From NCBI RefSeq assembly GCF_002850255.1, contig NZ_CP022523.1, positions 124,001 through 188,000 on the forward strand: DNA of 64,000 nt. The letters are read 5' to 3'. A program made the position numbers and the translations under genes. Position 1 is the stretch's first letter. Every line of letters begins with the position of its first letter. The notes beneath the pieces are model-generated. The model was given only the letters and a program-made list of their open reading frames with translations, searched no databases and had not been told where the DNA came from. This DNA comes from Pseudoalteromonas sp. NC201. GTDB taxonomy: Bacteria > Pseudomonadota > Gammaproteobacteria > Enterobacterales > Alteromonadaceae. Below, piece by piece: positions 29,419 through 39,156 of the stretch.

Positions 29419-29793
29419 ATGAATACTAAGGTTAAGTTTACAGCTGGTCGTAATATCGCCATGAAGCTGCCGCCTCATCAGTACGAGGCAACGCTTCAGT
29501 TCTACCGCGATGTCATTGGCCTCAAAGAAATAACAGAGCATGCTCCATCGGTTGGTTTTGAGTTTGGCTCCAATAATCTCTGGCTCGACAGCGTACCTGG
29601 TATCAGCCAAGCCGAAACATGGCTCGAGATTGTTACCAATGATATTGCAGCAGCGTCAGAGCACCTCAAAGCTGCTGGCGTCGTACGCTGTGATGAAATC
29701 GAGCCGTTACCTGAAGGATTTCAGGCATTCTGGGTGTCCAGCCCTGCATCGATTATCCACCTTGTTTGCAAAGACTCAGAGTCATGGAAATAG
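29419..29793 (+). CDS. VOC/glyoxalase-family protein
   Basis: This is a small 124-residue vicinal-oxygen-chelate fold protein with LQFYRDVIGLKE near residue 25 and FWVSSPASIIHLV near the end, both typical of glyoxalase/bleomycin-resistance proteins. The frame is open upstream to 29248, but the ATG at 29419 has an excellent ribosome site (AGGAAGGAG, 29405-29413) and starts where the fold starts. The activity is unknown. It has no partner genes. Confidence 0.82.
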   Translation: MNTKVKFTAGRNIAMKLPPHQYEATLQFYRDVIGLKEITEHAPSVGFEFGSNNLWLDSVPGISQAETWLEIVTNDIAAASEHLKAAGVVRCDEIEPLPEGFQAFWVSSPASIIHLVCKDSESWK

Positions 29794-29971
29794 TAACACC
29801 TAACACGTGTGAATTTTCACTGTTCAAACCAGCAAATCAATTTTAATTTGAGAGCAGAGATCCTCATCTAACGTTGGAGGATTGATTGAGGTAGGCAACA
29901 ATGCAGAATCATAGTTAAAAAGTGCTTGAAATTAAAATAGTTAATGACGAGCTGACACAAAACTGGGGCTA

Positions 29972-30142
29972 TTAATGCTCGTTGTTTTCGCTATCTAATT
30001 CCTCTCTTTCTTGCTGTTGGGCTGCGATTTTCTCACGCTCAGCTTTTGAAATATAACGAGGTTTGTTGCTTTTGTGGAGTTTAGCATTAGCACGTTTGTC
30101 TTTTTTCTTTAAGGTTTCGTAAATTTTCTTTTTGCGGTTCAT
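29972..30142 (-). CDS. DUF2986 small basic protein
   Basis: This 56-residue protein starts MNRKKKIYETLKKKDKR and contains SNKPRYISKAEREK, the hallmark of DUF2986, a family found in Shewanella, Vibrio and Pseudoalteromonas. The very basic first half and acidic Gln/Glu-rich end are typical. Its function is unknown; binding to nucleic acid or ribosomes is a guess from charge. It stands alone between the VOC and Sel1 genes. Confidence 0.85.
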   Translation of the reverse strand: MNRKKKIYETLKKKDKRANAKLHKSNKPRYISKAEREKIAAQQQEREELDSENNEH

Positions 30143-30280
30143 TTTCACAGCTCATTATGAATGAAGTGCTAGTTTACCTTAGTGTTAGCGGGTTCAACAA
30201 TGTAAAAAGATTGCCGCAGTTAACAATGAGCATGACTTTTACCTAGGTGTGATGGTACTAGCTCAATCTCTTAGTAAGTA

Positions 30281-30316
30281 AAATAATAAGGGCCTCACAT
30301 GAGACCTTTATTATTT
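30281..30316 (-). terminator. Stem-loop terminator of the Sel1 gene
   Basis: An imperfect palindrome runs from AAATAATAAGG at its left to CCTTTATTATTT at its right, just after the Sel1-protein stop codon. On the minus strand it is followed by a T-rich stretch. It could also serve plus-strand reading. Confidence 0.6.
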
Positions 30317-30326
30317 ACCACTTTAC

Positions 30327-31055
30327 TTACTTTGTACGTGTTTCAGCTACGTATTTACCGGCTTGAATTCGCTCGTAAATACTATTAGCGAGCTCTTTCG
30401 CTTGCTCGATTTGTGAAGGGGAAAGCTGTTTTTCGTCGAGTACTCGGCTCTTTGTGGCTTCAGCATAACCATTAAATTCGGCTAACGTGTTCCATACGTA
30501 CGAGCGTTCAATATTTTTCTCGACTCCTAAGCCCTGAAAATACATGAGTGCTAAATTAAACATGGCTAAGGTGTAGTTGTTTGCGGCGGCTTTTTCATAC
30601 CAGTTAAGTGCGTGGCGGTAACTTTGTGGTACACCGTCACCGTTTGCATACATTAGCGCTACGTTAAATTGCGCGGCTGGCATGTTTTTGTTTGCCGCTC
30701 TGGTCATTAGCTCAACGTATTTTGAGCGGTCCTTTTTAACGCCGCGACCTTCGTCATACATGACTGCTAGCGCAAACATTGCGTCGGCTTCACCAAGTTT
30801 TACGGCCTGTTGAAATAACTCTGCAGCTTTGCGTTGATTTTTAACGACACCATAGCCGCCTTCATACATTACACCGAGTTGATAAATGCCTGGGGCGTAG
30901 TTCATTTCAGCTAAATAATTGAATTCTTGTAGTGCTTCTTCGAACCTGCCAGCATTGAGTGCATCTATGCCTTCTTCCAATCCAGCTGTTGCCAAAGGTG
31001 CTTGGCTTAAAAGTGCAATGGCGATACATGTTTTTGAAATCCTGCCTAACATCAT
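30327..31055 (-). CDS. Secreted Sel1-like repeat protein
   Basis: This 242-residue periplasmic or secreted protein has a signal peptide (residues 1-24, ending ATA) and about four Sel1-like repeats between residues 50 and 200. Examples are APGIYQLGVMYEGGYGV, ADAMFALAVMYDEGRGV, PAAQFNVALMYANGDGV and TLAMFNLALMYFQGLGV. Such solenoids bind other proteins. AAGGAGG precedes the ATG pair at 31055. No interaction partner is evident nearby. It is divergent from a DUF6279 lipoprotein gene. Confidence 0.88.
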   Translation of the reverse strand: MMLGRISKTCIAIALLSQAPLATAGLEEGIDALNAGRFEEALQEFNYLAEMNYAPGIYQLGVMYEGGYGVVKNQRKAAELFQQAVKLGEADAMFALAVMYDEGRGVKKDRSKYVELMTRAANKNMPAAQFNVALMYANGDGVPQSYRHALNWYEKAAANNYTLAMFNLALMYFQGLGVEKNIERSYVWNTLAEFNGYAEATKSRVLDEKQLSPSQIEQAKELANSIYERIQAGKYVAETRTK

Positions 31056-31192
31056 AGACCTCCTTAAGGTAGCTATGCTAACTATGTTGTTAGTTATTCT
31101 AATGCCAGAAACACAGATTTACAAAATACAAATCTAAAATGGCAGATACTGCGTTAATATAAGGTAATAAAAACAAAAATTGAGGCTATGGG

Positions 31193-31978
31193 ATGAAGAA
31201 ATTAATAGCACTGGCGCTATGTTTACTGTGTTTGGCTGGATGTAGTCAAAGATTGGCCTATAACAACTTAGGATGGTTAGCGAGTTATTATATTTCCGAT
31301 TATGTTGAGCTGACGGATGAGCAAGAGGAAAAGCTGGAGGCTGATGTAGAATCTTTGGTTGCGTGGCATCGACAGTCAGAGCTACCAAAATACAAATCTC
31401 ATATCCAATCACTGTTGAAGCACTGGCAAACCATGACAGAGAGTGACATGGTGCATATGGTGTATACCACAAGGAACTATTGGTATTCCGTCGTTGAAGC
31501 CGTATATCCCAAGTTAGAAACACACCTAAATTCGCTTAACCGTGAACAGCGAGAAATGCTGATAGCCAACATAGAAAAAGAAATGTTGGACGATGACTGG
31601 GAGGAAGGAGACCAATTTAACCGCTACGAGCGTTGGCTTGGTGATTTGAGTGATAAACAAAAGGAGCTTATTAACGAATATTACGAGCAAGGCGAGTTTG
31701 CGCGTCAGGTTTGGCGTGCACATGAACAAAGACGATTTAGCCAGTTTAAACAAGCCATGATACTGAGCGGAGTCGAGCAGGTTTCACCTGAGCTGTTGCA
31801 GCAAGCGATAGTTACTACACCCACAGCGCTGCCTGAGCGCATCCTAGATATTCAAGCAAGGCGAATAAAAGAGTATGCAAATCTCGCTGTTAAACTTAAA
31901 GGCACTATGAGCGGCAAACAAAAGAAGCACTTTAAGGAAGAGCTCGAAGAATTACTCGAGCTCTTGGAATCATTGTAG
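31193..31978 (+). CDS. DUF6279 lipoprotein
   Basis: This is a 261-residue predicted lipoprotein with a signal peptide and lipobox LAGC (Cys17). The mature part is helical and highly charged, with many Glu, Lys and Arg residues and a Glu/Leu-rich end, and fits the DUF6279 family of gammaproteobacterial lipoproteins. Its function is unknown. Residue +2 is Ser, which suggests outer-membrane sorting. It ends 7 bp before the end of the convergent flavin reductase gene. Confidence 0.82.
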   Translation: MKKLIALALCLLCLAGCSQRLAYNNLGWLASYYISDYVELTDEQEEKLEADVESLVAWHRQSELPKYKSHIQSLLKHWQTMTESDMVHMVYTTRNYWYSVVEAVYPKLETHLNSLNREQREMLIANIEKEMLDDDWEEGDQFNRYERWLGDLSDKQKELINEYYEQGEFARQVWRAHEQRRFSQFKQAMILSGVEQVSPELLQQAIVTTPTALPERILDIQARRIKEYANLAVKLKGTMSGKQKKHFKEELEELLELLESL

Positions 31979-31984
31979 AGATAC

Positions 31985-32626
31985 CTAGCCAAGTAATTTA
32001 ATTCTGGTTGGCTTGTTTGGTTTAGCATACTCCAAGCGATTAATACGCTTGGTACTGTGATAGCAGTCTAAACTGGAAATCGCGACACAGTCGAGCGCCT
32101 CTATATCGATATAGCCGTCCTCGAGTAGAGCGTTTTCTTCAATGTGAAGAGACTCAATTTCGCCTATTACCAGCTCGGTATCGTTGAGCTTGATGATTTG
32201 GTGCTCTTTGAGGCTAAGCCCGTATTTTAATCTGCTTTCCTTGACGAACGGAGCTGGAAAAGCATTTAAATACTCGGAGGTTAAACCTGTTTCCTCAAAT
32301 TCAGATTGATTCTTTTCATATCTGGCTGAGGTTTGATGGGCTGTCATATAAATTTGAACATTAACTTGATTAATGGTGTATTTTTCAGTCGCTAAGATAT
32401 TTTCCAATGTGTGCCTAGGTACGCTATGAGGCCTAAAAATCACACCCACGAGCGCCGGGCTGGCACCGAGGTGGAAAACGGAGCTGACGATAGACAAGTT
32501 TTCTTGACCTGTCTCATCAACCGTTCCAATTAAGTTAGCGCTTTTGAAGCCTGATAGTGAATTTATCATCAATGCGCGATAACGCTCGTCTAAGGTTTTA
32601 ATATCGTTACTTGAGAAGTGTTTCAT
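31985..32626 (-). CDS. Flavin reductase-like FMN-binding split-barrel protein
   Basis: This 213-residue protein has the flavin reductase split-barrel pattern, with NLIGTVDETGQENLSIVSSVF (about 32-52) followed by PALVGVIFRPHSVPRHTLENI. It probably binds FMN and reduces flavin or acts as an oxidoreductase. I chose the ATG at 32626, with GGTGAA upstream, over the TTG at 32644. It starts 7 bp after the stop of the SDR gene, so DCC, SDR and this gene form one compact operon of redox proteins. Confidence 0.82.
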   Translation of the reverse strand: MKHFSSNDIKTLDERYRALMINSLSGFKSANLIGTVDETGQENLSIVSSVFHLGASPALVGVIFRPHSVPRHTLENILATEKYTINQVNVQIYMTAHQTSARYEKNQSEFEETGLTSEYLNAFPAPFVKESRLKYGLSLKEHQIIKLNDTELVIGEIESLHIEENALLEDGYIDIEALDCVAISSLDCYHSTKRINRLEYAKPNKPTRIKLLG

Positions 32627-32633
32627 GCTGTGT

Positions 32634-33359
32634 TCACCATTCAATTAATTTATTTTGCCAGTCAACATAGCTCACCGTACCATCAGGATGACTGTTTGCG
32701 ATGATGCCACTAAGTTGATGTGCTACAAATTCCGGCGTAAAGAGTTTTTCGTCCGGGACATTGGCTTGAAAAGGTTTTGAAAGTGGCGTGTCGGTAGTAC
32801 CTGGATGGAACAAAATGAGCTTAATGTTTTTTGCTCGACGCGCAAGCTCGACTGCTGCGGTTTTAAACATCATATTAAGCGCAGCCTTTGAGCTGCGGTA
32901 GCTGTACCAGCCGCCCATCTGGTTGTCACTGATGCTTCCAATACGGGCAGAGAGTGCTGTAACTACGCATGACTGCTTACCTTTTAAGACTGGCAATAAA
33001 GCTTGTAACCAAAGCATGGGGATCATGGTATTGATATTAAACAGCGCCATGCTGTATTCAAGATCAATGTCCTCAAGCTTTTTCTCTGGGAATGTATCAA
33101 ACTCGTCATGGAGTAAGCCATTAAAAATGGTGACGCTTTTAATCGTTAACTCTTGCTCGAGAATACGGCTCGCAACTTGTTGAATTTGTGCTTTAGAATA
33201 ATCACACTGAAAATGCAGGTTATTGGCATGTGAAGCCGCTTTAGCTTGCCTAGACACCGTGATCATTTTTACGTCGGGATTTTGTTCGGTTTGCGCTTGT
33301 ATAAAGGCATCAGCGATCGCTGAACTTGCACCAATCACTATGATGGCGAAGTTAGTCAC
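32634..33359 (-). CDS. Short-chain dehydrogenase/reductase
   Basis: This is a 241-residue Rossmann-fold oxidoreductase resembling C-factor-type SDRs. The nucleotide site is IGASSAIA in place of the usual GxxxGxG ending. The catalytic set is Ser in VVTALSARIG, then Tyr and Lys in YSYRSSKAAL. The GTG at 33359 follows GGAG at 9 bp and is preferred over the GTG at 33374. It overlaps the DCC gene end by 8 bp. The Ala that replaces the last glycine of the site is slightly odd but tolerated in some members. The substrate is unknown. Confidence 0.85.
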   Translation of the reverse strand: MTNFAIIVIGASSAIADAFIQAQTEQNPDVKMITVSRQAKAASHANNLHFQCDYSKAQIQQVASRILEQELTIKSVTIFNGLLHDEFDTFPEKKLEDIDLEYSMALFNINTMIPMLWLQALLPVLKGKQSCVVTALSARIGSISDNQMGGWYSYRSSKAALNMMFKTAAVELARRAKNIKLILFHPGTTDTPLSKPFQANVPDEKLFTPEFVAHQLSGIIANSHPDGTVSYVDWQNKLIEW

Positions 33360-33741
33360 GATTGCAATCTCCACTATTTTGTATACTGCATTGATTTGGG
33401 ACCAGAAGTTTAGAAATTTTCATTCTGTGCCTTGCAAAAAACAGGTAAACGCCGTCTGCAATTGTTCGGATGATGGGTAATCTTAATAACTTGATCCAGC
33501 GATGTTTGCCAACTTGACTCCAAGCCGCTGCGGTAACATCTAGTCCTAAAATAAGCTTACCTTGGTTATCATAACCGTGGAGTTTAGTCATAGCCGCTTC
33601 ATGCTCTATCTTAGGAAACTCGCTCGAGAAGCGATCATCATGAATATTCACAAAATCAATTTTATTGTGTTGATCGAAATGCTTAAGTTCATTCATTTCT
33701 CTCACACATAGCGGACAGTTACCATCGTAAAATACAATCAT
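33352..33741 (-). CDS. DCC-family thiol-disulfide oxidoreductase-like protein (DUF393)
   Basis: This 129-residue protein begins MIVFYDGNCPLCVREM, the DxxCPxC signature of the DCC family, whose two Cys are thought to act in thiol-disulfide exchange. It is the first gene of the overlapping three-gene redox operon that reads toward 31985. There is no signal peptide, so it is probably cytoplasmic. Its partner is unknown. Confidence 0.88.
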   Translation of the reverse strand: MIVFYDGNCPLCVREMNELKHFDQHNKIDFVNIHDDRFSSEFPKIEHEAAMTKLHGYDNQGKLILGLDVTAAAWSQVGKHRWIKLLRLPIIRTIADGVYLFFARHRMKISKLLVPNQCSIQNSGDCNRD

Positions 33742-33866
33742 TCGCTCACTCGAATAATACTTATCTTTGTCATGTTATTACGTTAACGTCTTGAAAATAG
33801 ATCGTTCGCAAATCAATTTATTCTCGGTATAGTGGAGTTCGAGTATCTTTTCATCAAGGAGATTGT

Positions 33867-36500
33867 ATGACTGAGCAATACGCAAGCCTACGTAGTAATG
33901 TGAGCCTTTTGGGGCAGATGTTAGGGCAAATTATTCAACAAGCGCAGGGTCAAGAAACATTAGACAAAGTTGAAGAAATTAGACACCTAGCAAAATCCTC
34001 TAGAAGCGGTAATGATTCAGATAGGCAAGCGCTGATTGACACCTTACGTAGCCTAAGCGATGAAGCGCTACTTCCCGTTGCTCGCTCATTTAATCATTTC
34101 TTAAACCTGGCGAATGTCGCAGAACAATTCCACACCATTTCAAAATCAGGCTCTCCAGACGGCGTGATGATCGAAGTCGATAAGGCGCTTGATGAATTGC
34201 AAAGTAAAGTTGATGCTGGTGCGCTGACACTAAACGAAGTTGCAGATGTAATAAGCAAACTAAAAATCGATTTGGTGCTAACCGCTCACCCGACGGAAGT
34301 AACACGCAGAACCATCATCAATAAACACGTTGAGCTGAGCGAATGTTTAAAAGTGCTTGAGGTGACCTCAGGTGAGGACCCTGTCTACGATGAGGTCATT
34401 GACCGCATTGAGCAGTTGATCTCACAAGCGTGGCACACAAGCGATATTAGAGAAAAGCGACCTACGCCGCTGGATGAAGCAAAGTGGGGATTCGCGGTTA
34501 TTGAAAATAGTCTTTGGGAAGCCGTGCCTAAGTTTGTTCGGTATTTCAACGCCCAAGTGAAAACGCGATTAAACTTACAACTACCAGCCAATTTTAGTCC
34601 GATTCAACTCACTTCTTGGATGGGGGGCGATAGAGACGGCAACCCGTTTGTTACTTCTCATGTGACGCAATCTGTGCTTGATCACGGCCGCTGGATGGCG
34701 CTTGATTTATATCGTCGAGATCTAGAAATTTTGGGCGCAGAACTCTCTATGAGTAATGCATCCGAAAGCTTTATAGCGCGAGCGGACGGCAGTAATGAAC
34801 CTTATCGTTATGTACTAAAGCAAGTACGCGCTGAGGTAGAAGAAACCATTGCAGCATTGGAATATAAAATCAAAGGCACGCCCTCTCATTATCAGGACAA
34901 GATTAAACAGGTATCACAGATAAGAGAGCCACTAGAGGCGTGTTATCGCTCGCTGGTTGATTGTCGCATGGCTAATATTGCCGACGGTTTGTTGTTAGAT
35001 GTATTAAGACGAATCGACTGTTTTGGCGTGTCTTTATGTAAGTTAGATATTCGCCAAGATTCCGCCAGACATACCGAAGTGTTTTCTGAATTAACGCGCT
35101 ATTTGGGTCTTGGTGATTATGCTCAGTGGCAAGAAGCAGACAAGCAAGCTTTCTTATTAACCGAGCTAAGCTCGAGACGACCGTTACTGCCACGTCATTG
35201 GCAACCTTCTTCTAATGTTCAAGAGGTGCTAGAGACATTTGCAACGATTGCGGATCAAGACCAAAACGCACTTGGCATCTACATTATCTCAATGGCGCAA
35301 AGTGCCTCAGATATTCTCGCCGTGCATTTATTACTGCAAGAAAGCGGATGTAAATTCAACTTACCGGTAGCCCCGTTATTTGAAACGCTGGATGATTTAA
35401 ATAATGCACAATCAGTGATCAGCGGGTTATTTGAGAACACTTGGTATAAAGGCACGATTGGTGCCAAGCAATATGTCATGATCGGCTATTCCGACTCTGC
35501 AAAAGACGCAGGGATGATGGCGGCAGGATGGGCGCAGTATGATGCAATGGAAAAGCTGGTTAACCTTGCTGATGCGAAGGGCGTTGAGCTGGTCCTTTTC
35601 CATGGCCGTGGAGGTACGATTGGTCGAGGGGGGGCGCCTGCTGCACAAGCGCTGAGATCTCAGCCTCCTGGTTCGCTAAAAAGTGGCTTGCGAGTGACCG
35701 AGCAAGGCGAAATGATCCGCTTTAAATTTGGTTTACCTAAAGTCGCGATGCAAAGTCTATCTATTTATACCAGTGCGATTTTACAAAGTAATTTGTTGCC
35801 GCCCCCAAGGCCCGAATCGAAATGGGTAGAGGTTATGGAGACGATTAGTGAAGCTTCCTGCAAAAAGTATCGCAGTATTGTTCGAGAGAACCCTGAGTTT
35901 GTGCCTTACTTTAGAATGGCAACGCCAGAACAAGAACTGTCTAAATTACCGCTAGGCTCGAGGCCCTCTAAACGAAATCCAAACGGCGGAGTAGAGAGTT
36001 TGAGGGCTATTCCATGGATTTTCGCATGGAGTCAAAACCGCTTGATGTTGCCTGCTTGGCTAGGGGCGAAAGAAGGTCTTGAAGCTGCCGTAGAAACGTT
36101 TGGTAAAGACATGCTGCAAGAAATGAGCGCAAAGTGGCCATTTTTTAGAACCCGTTTAGAAATGCTCGAAATGGTATTCTGTAAAGCCGACCTTTGGCTC
36201 AGCGAGATGTATGATGCAAGTTTAGTTAGTGACGAGTATATAGGCCTAGGGGATGAGTTAAGAGACAACTTACAACAGGCCATCGAGCTTATTCGCGGCC
36301 TTGCGCCAGAGTCGTCGCTGTTGTCACAGCAACCTTGGATCAAAGAATCGATCGGGCTGAGAAATCCGTATACTGATCCTCTAAACTTGTTACAAATAGA
36401 ACTGTTAAAGCGTGTGCGTGAAGAAACCAATCACGATTTGGAACTGGCACTTATGATCACGATGACAGGGATTGCGGCGGGGATGCGCAACACGGGTTAG
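33867..36500 (+). CDS. ppc: Phosphoenolpyruvate carboxylase
   Basis: This cytoplasmic enzyme fixes bicarbonate onto phosphoenolpyruvate to give oxaloacetate, refilling the TCA cycle. At 877 residues it has full bacterial length. Catalytic His141 lies in [13 protein letters not shown], and other signatures are GGDRDGNP (near 253), [17 protein letters not shown] and [12 protein letters not shown]. The C-terminus ends AAGMRNTG, as is typical. AAGGAG lies before the ATG. A terminator follows, so it is monocistronic. Confidence 0.97.
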   Translation: MTEQYASLRSNVSLLGQMLGQIIQQAQGQETLDKVEEIRHLAKSSRSGNDSDRQALIDTLRSLSDEALLPVARSFNHFLNLANVAEQFHTISKSGSPDGVMIEVDKALDELQSKVDAGALTLNEVADVISKLKIDLVLTAHPTEVTRRTIINKHVELSECLKVLEVTSGEDPVYDEVIDRIEQLISQAWHTSDIREKRPTPLDEAKWGFAVIENSLWEAVPKFVRYFNAQVKTRLNLQLPANFSPIQLTSWMGGDRDGNPFVTSHVTQSVLDHGRWMALDLYRRDLEILGAELSMSNASESFIARADGSNEPYRYVLKQVRAEVEETIAALEYKIKGTPSHYQDKIKQVSQIREPLEACYRSLVDCRMANIADGLLLDVLRRIDCFGVSLCKLDIRQDSARHTEVFSELTRYLGLGDYAQWQEADKQAFLLTELSSRRPLLPRHWQPSSNVQEVLETFATIADQDQNALGIYIISMAQSASDILAVHLLLQESGCKFNLPVAPLFETLDDLNNAQSVISGLFENTWYKGTIGAKQYVMIGYSDSAKDAGMMAAGWAQYDAMEKLVNLADAKGVELVLFHGRGGTIGRGGAPAAQALRSQPPGSLKSGLRVTEQGEMIRFKFGLPKVAMQSLSIYTSAILQSNLLPPPRPESKWVEVMETISEASCKKYRSIVRENPEFVPYFRMATPEQELSKLPLGSRPSKRNPNGGVESLRAIPWIFAWSQNRLMLPAWLGAKEGLEAAVETFGKDMLQEMSAKWPFFRTRLEMLEMVFCKADLWLSEMYDASLVSDEYIGLGDELRDNLQQAIELIRGLAPESSLLSQQPWIKESIGLRNPYTDPLNLLQIELLKRVREETNHDLELALMITMTGIAAGMRNTG

Positions 36501-36561
36501 TGCAACAATTTGAATAATCTATTTTTGTAAAATTTTACATTTATAAGCATAATAGCTACAA

Positions 36562-36589
36562 AACCAATCCCAATGGATTGGTTTTTTTA
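36562..36589 (+). terminator. Intrinsic terminator of ppc
   Basis: AACCAATCC (36562-36570) pairs with GGATTGGTT (36575-36583) around a CAAT loop, followed by a T-run. Confidence 0.88.
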
Positions 36590-36715
36590 TTTTGATTGGT
36601 TTTTTATTAGTATATTTATTGACAGTAATTCTCATTGATTTAAAATGCGCGGCTGGTTTTACCAGTCGTTTTATTTGTTTTATTCAAGAATTGTCGGTTG
36701 ATAGGTCTACGATAC

Positions 36716-37084
36716 ATGCACAAAATATCTACTAGCGTCACATTTGATGAGTGTAATGATCTGATTATGATGAAGATCAGAGGAATTGCGAATGCAAACG
36801 ATGTGGTCTCGGCATACGAGAAAGCCAATCTATACGCAAAAAAGCATAATAGTAGCAAAGTATTAGTAGATGTGAGTGAACTTGAACACCGCTTCGCCGC
36901 AATTGATATTGTGAACATAATGCCAAAAGTTGCGCACAATATTGGCAATTTACATATTGCACGCGTCGTTGGTTTTGAAGGTTATATGCATGATCTTTTT
37001 CTACAGAAAATTAAGCGTTTTAATATCAGCGCTGAAAACTTTGAGTGTTTTAAATCTGCAAGAGAATGGTTGAGTCGGCTGTAA
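36716..37084 (+). CDS. STAS/SpoIIAA-like small protein
   Basis: This 122-residue cytoplasmic protein alternates beta strands and helices in the pattern of STAS/SpoIIAA-like domains: VLVDVSELEHRF (about 46-57) resembles the central strand, and IARVVGFEGYMHDLF follows. The ATG at 36716 is preferred over the TTG at 36698. The ribosome site is weak (AGGT). The phosphorylatable Ser of anti-sigma factor antagonists is not clearly kept. Function is unknown. It lies 43 bp before cdd. Confidence 0.6.
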   Translation: MHKISTSVTFDECNDLIMMKIRGIANANDVVSAYEKANLYAKKHNSSKVLVDVSELEHRFAAIDIVNIMPKVAHNIGNLHIARVVGFEGYMHDLFLQKIKRFNISAENFECFKSAREWLSRL

Positions 37085-37127
37085 CTCTTGCGTAAACTAT
37101 CCTGCCATAGATAAACATGACAACAAT

Positions 37128-37994
37128 ATGGCAAAGATAGAACCATCAATAAAAAGTGCGTTAACGCAATACGCCATCGCCCATCGTGGAATATTTAGTT
37201 ATTCCCAATTAGTACAATATCAAAACCGCTTTCACTTATCTCGATCTGAGCTTGAGGCAGCATTACTTGAAGTTGCAGCTGAGTTTGCTACGCCTCCTAT
37301 TTCACAATTTTATGTTGGTGCCATTGCTTGGGATGATAAATCGCAACAAGCGTTTTTAGGCGCGAATTTAGAATTCTCGCATCAGGCGCTTTCTTTGGTT
37401 GTTCATGCCGAGCAAGCGGCAATTAACAATGCGTGGTTAAATGGTGCAACGGAAATCTCTAAAATGACGATTAATGCCGCGCCTTGCGGATTTTGTCGTC
37501 AATTTATGAATGAGCTAAGCACGGCAAAGGAGCTTGAAATTTTATTGCCGACAGGCAAAACCTCGTTGTGTGACTTGCTGCCGACTTCGTTTGGTCCGGA
37601 CGATCTGGGCAACAGTGAAAAGCTCTTTTCTCAAGCGCAACATCTTGCTGCGAATGAAACATCGCCTGCATCAATCAGTGCGGCGCTTTATCGGCATTAT
37701 CTGCGCGCTTATTGCCCCTACACACACAACCAAAGTGCGGTGGAAATTAAACTAGACACTGGTGAGTGCTTTTATGGGCGTTATGCTGAAAATGCGGCTT
37801 ATAACCCAAGCTTATCGCCATTACAAAGTGCACTAAGTCAATTAGCTATGTCGGGTAAAGTATTATCTGAGGTAAATGTCGTAGAGATCACTTTGCTAGA
37901 AAAGCAGGGCAGTGCTAATCAGCTGCAAGTAAGCTTAGCGGTTTTAAAGGCATACAATGCCGAGCATTTGCTTACACATATAGAGATTGAGTAA
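37128..37994 (+). CDS. cdd: Cytidine deaminase
   Basis: The enzyme converts cytidine and deoxycytidine to uridine and deoxyuridine in pyrimidine salvage. At 288 residues it is the long dimeric E. coli type with two deaminase domains. The zinc and catalytic residues are His93 and Glu95 in VVHAEQAAI, with Cys120 and Cys123 in PCGFCRQ. It converges on udp, which acts next on uridine. The stop codon lies inside a perfect stem-loop shared with udp. Confidence 0.95.
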   Translation: MAKIEPSIKSALTQYAIAHRGIFSYSQLVQYQNRFHLSRSELEAALLEVAAEFATPPISQFYVGAIAWDDKSQQAFLGANLEFSHQALSLVVHAEQAAINNAWLNGATEISKMTINAAPCGFCRQFMNELSTAKELEILLPTGKTSLCDLLPTSFGPDDLGNSEKLFSQAQHLAANETSPASISAALYRHYLRAYCPYTHNQSAVEIKLDTGECFYGRYAENAAYNPSLSPLQSALSQLAMSGKVLSEVNVVEITLLEKQGSANQLQVSLAVLKAYNAEHLLTHIEIE

Positions 37995-38008
37995 CCGCTC
38001 AATCTCTA
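37981..38008. terminator. Stem-loop between convergent cdd and udp
   Basis: TAGAGATTGAG (37981-37991) and CTCAATCTCTA (37998-38008) form a perfect 11-bp stem with loop TAACCG. It spans the cdd stop codon and sits before the udp stop. There is no strong T-run on either side. Confidence 0.5.
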
Positions 38009-38020
38009 CGTTTACTGCTA

Positions 38021-38779
38021 CTACTTCGAAAGTAACAGTTCAGCTGCTTTTAAAACTGCAGTGACAGCTTTCTTTTCAACAGCTTGATGGTCGACATTAG
38101 GAATTTCTTGGCGTGTTCTGTTTACCAATACGCCTGCAAGACAAGCTGCCTTCAATCCAAGTGCTGCACACATGGTAAATAACGTCGCAGATTCCATCTC
38201 ATAGTTCATCACATTAAGCTTTTGCCATTCTGCACACGAACCTTGATACGCTTTTCTGACGTAGCCTGAGTATGTGTCGTAACGTTCTTGCCCTGGGTAG
38301 AAAGTATCGCTAGACGCAGTGATCCCAACATGGTGAGTAATACCCAACGATTCACAGGCTTGTACCATTGCTGAAGTGGTATGAAAATCAGACACAGCAG
38401 GAAACTCGATAGGCGCAAAATGCTGGCTAGCGCCATCTAAACGCACTGATGCCGTGCTCACCAAAATATCACCTTCATCGATATGTGGTTGAATGGCACC
38501 AGTCGTACCTATGCGTAAAAAGGTAGTGATACCAAGCTGTGCTAATTCTTCAACGGCGATTGACGTAGATGGGCCGCCTATACCAGTTGAGCAAATTACC
38601 ACAGGACTTTCATTTAAAAAGCCAAGGTAAATATGAAATTCGCGAGTTTGTGCTAAGCAGACTGGAGAGTCGAGATATTCAGAAATGCGTTTTGAGCGCT
38701 CGGGATCACCCGGAACAATTGCTAGTGAAGCGCCTTGTAGGTCGGCTTTCGTAAGACCTAAGTGAAATACCTTTTCCAT
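38021..38779 (-). CDS. udp: Uridine phosphorylase
   Basis: This cytoplasmic enzyme splits uridine with phosphate into uracil and ribose 1-phosphate. The 252-residue protein has [12 protein letters not shown] (phosphate site), [18 protein letters not shown], the ligand Arg in [10 protein letters not shown], and YEMESATLF near residue 195, where Glu-Met-Glu binds ribose. It is convergent with cdd. The intergenic region upstream of its start contains repeat copy B. Confidence 0.95.
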   Translation of the reverse strand: MEKVFHLGLTKADLQGASLAIVPGDPERSKRISEYLDSPVCLAQTREFHIYLGFLNESPVVICSTGIGGPSTSIAVEELAQLGITTFLRIGTTGAIQPHIDEGDILVSTASVRLDGASQHFAPIEFPAVSDFHTTSAMVQACESLGITHHVGITASSDTFYPGQERYDTYSGYVRKAYQGSCAEWQKLNVMNYEMESATLFTMCAALGLKAACLAGVLVNRTRQEIPNVDHQAVEKKAVTAVLKAAELLLSK

Positions 38780-38871
38780 AGTAAACCTTAGTTATAATTA
38801 AAGCGTAATGTTTATAGTTAACGCCTATCAAGTACAGGACAGATGTCCTATTTAAGTGTGGTGTGTTTAAA

Positions 38872-39083
38872 TTATACCAATCGTATTAAGTAAATGAGCT
38901 ATTTTGAAGCGGGAAATAATATTAGTAGCACCGCTCTCGCGTCCTGCTACCGCTTTGGCAACTAAATCCATATAGGCAAGGCAAAATTTTGCTATTTAGT
39001 TGTTCTAAATAAGAAATTTTGAACGAAGCTTGTATGATATTTTACCCGTTAAATTGGTTAGAGAATTAACGCAGTTGGTATTA
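38872..39083. repeat. Palindrome-ended repeat, copy B (212 bp), inverted relative to copy A
   Basis: The ends TTATACCAATCGTATTAA and, inverted, TAATACCAACTGCGTTAA correspond to those of copy A at 27572-27737. The inner sequence matches copy A on the opposite strand but holds about 45 extra bases around 38930-38980 (GC-rich, CGCTCTCGCGTCCTGC). It is noncoding. It occupies most of the 377-bp gap between udp and the DUF2189 gene. Confidence 0.8.
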
Positions 39084-39156
39084 TAGCTCAGGATAGCTTG
39101 CGGGATTGTCGATGTTCCACTAAACCTTAACATGAGAGCAACAATGAGGAATGGTT

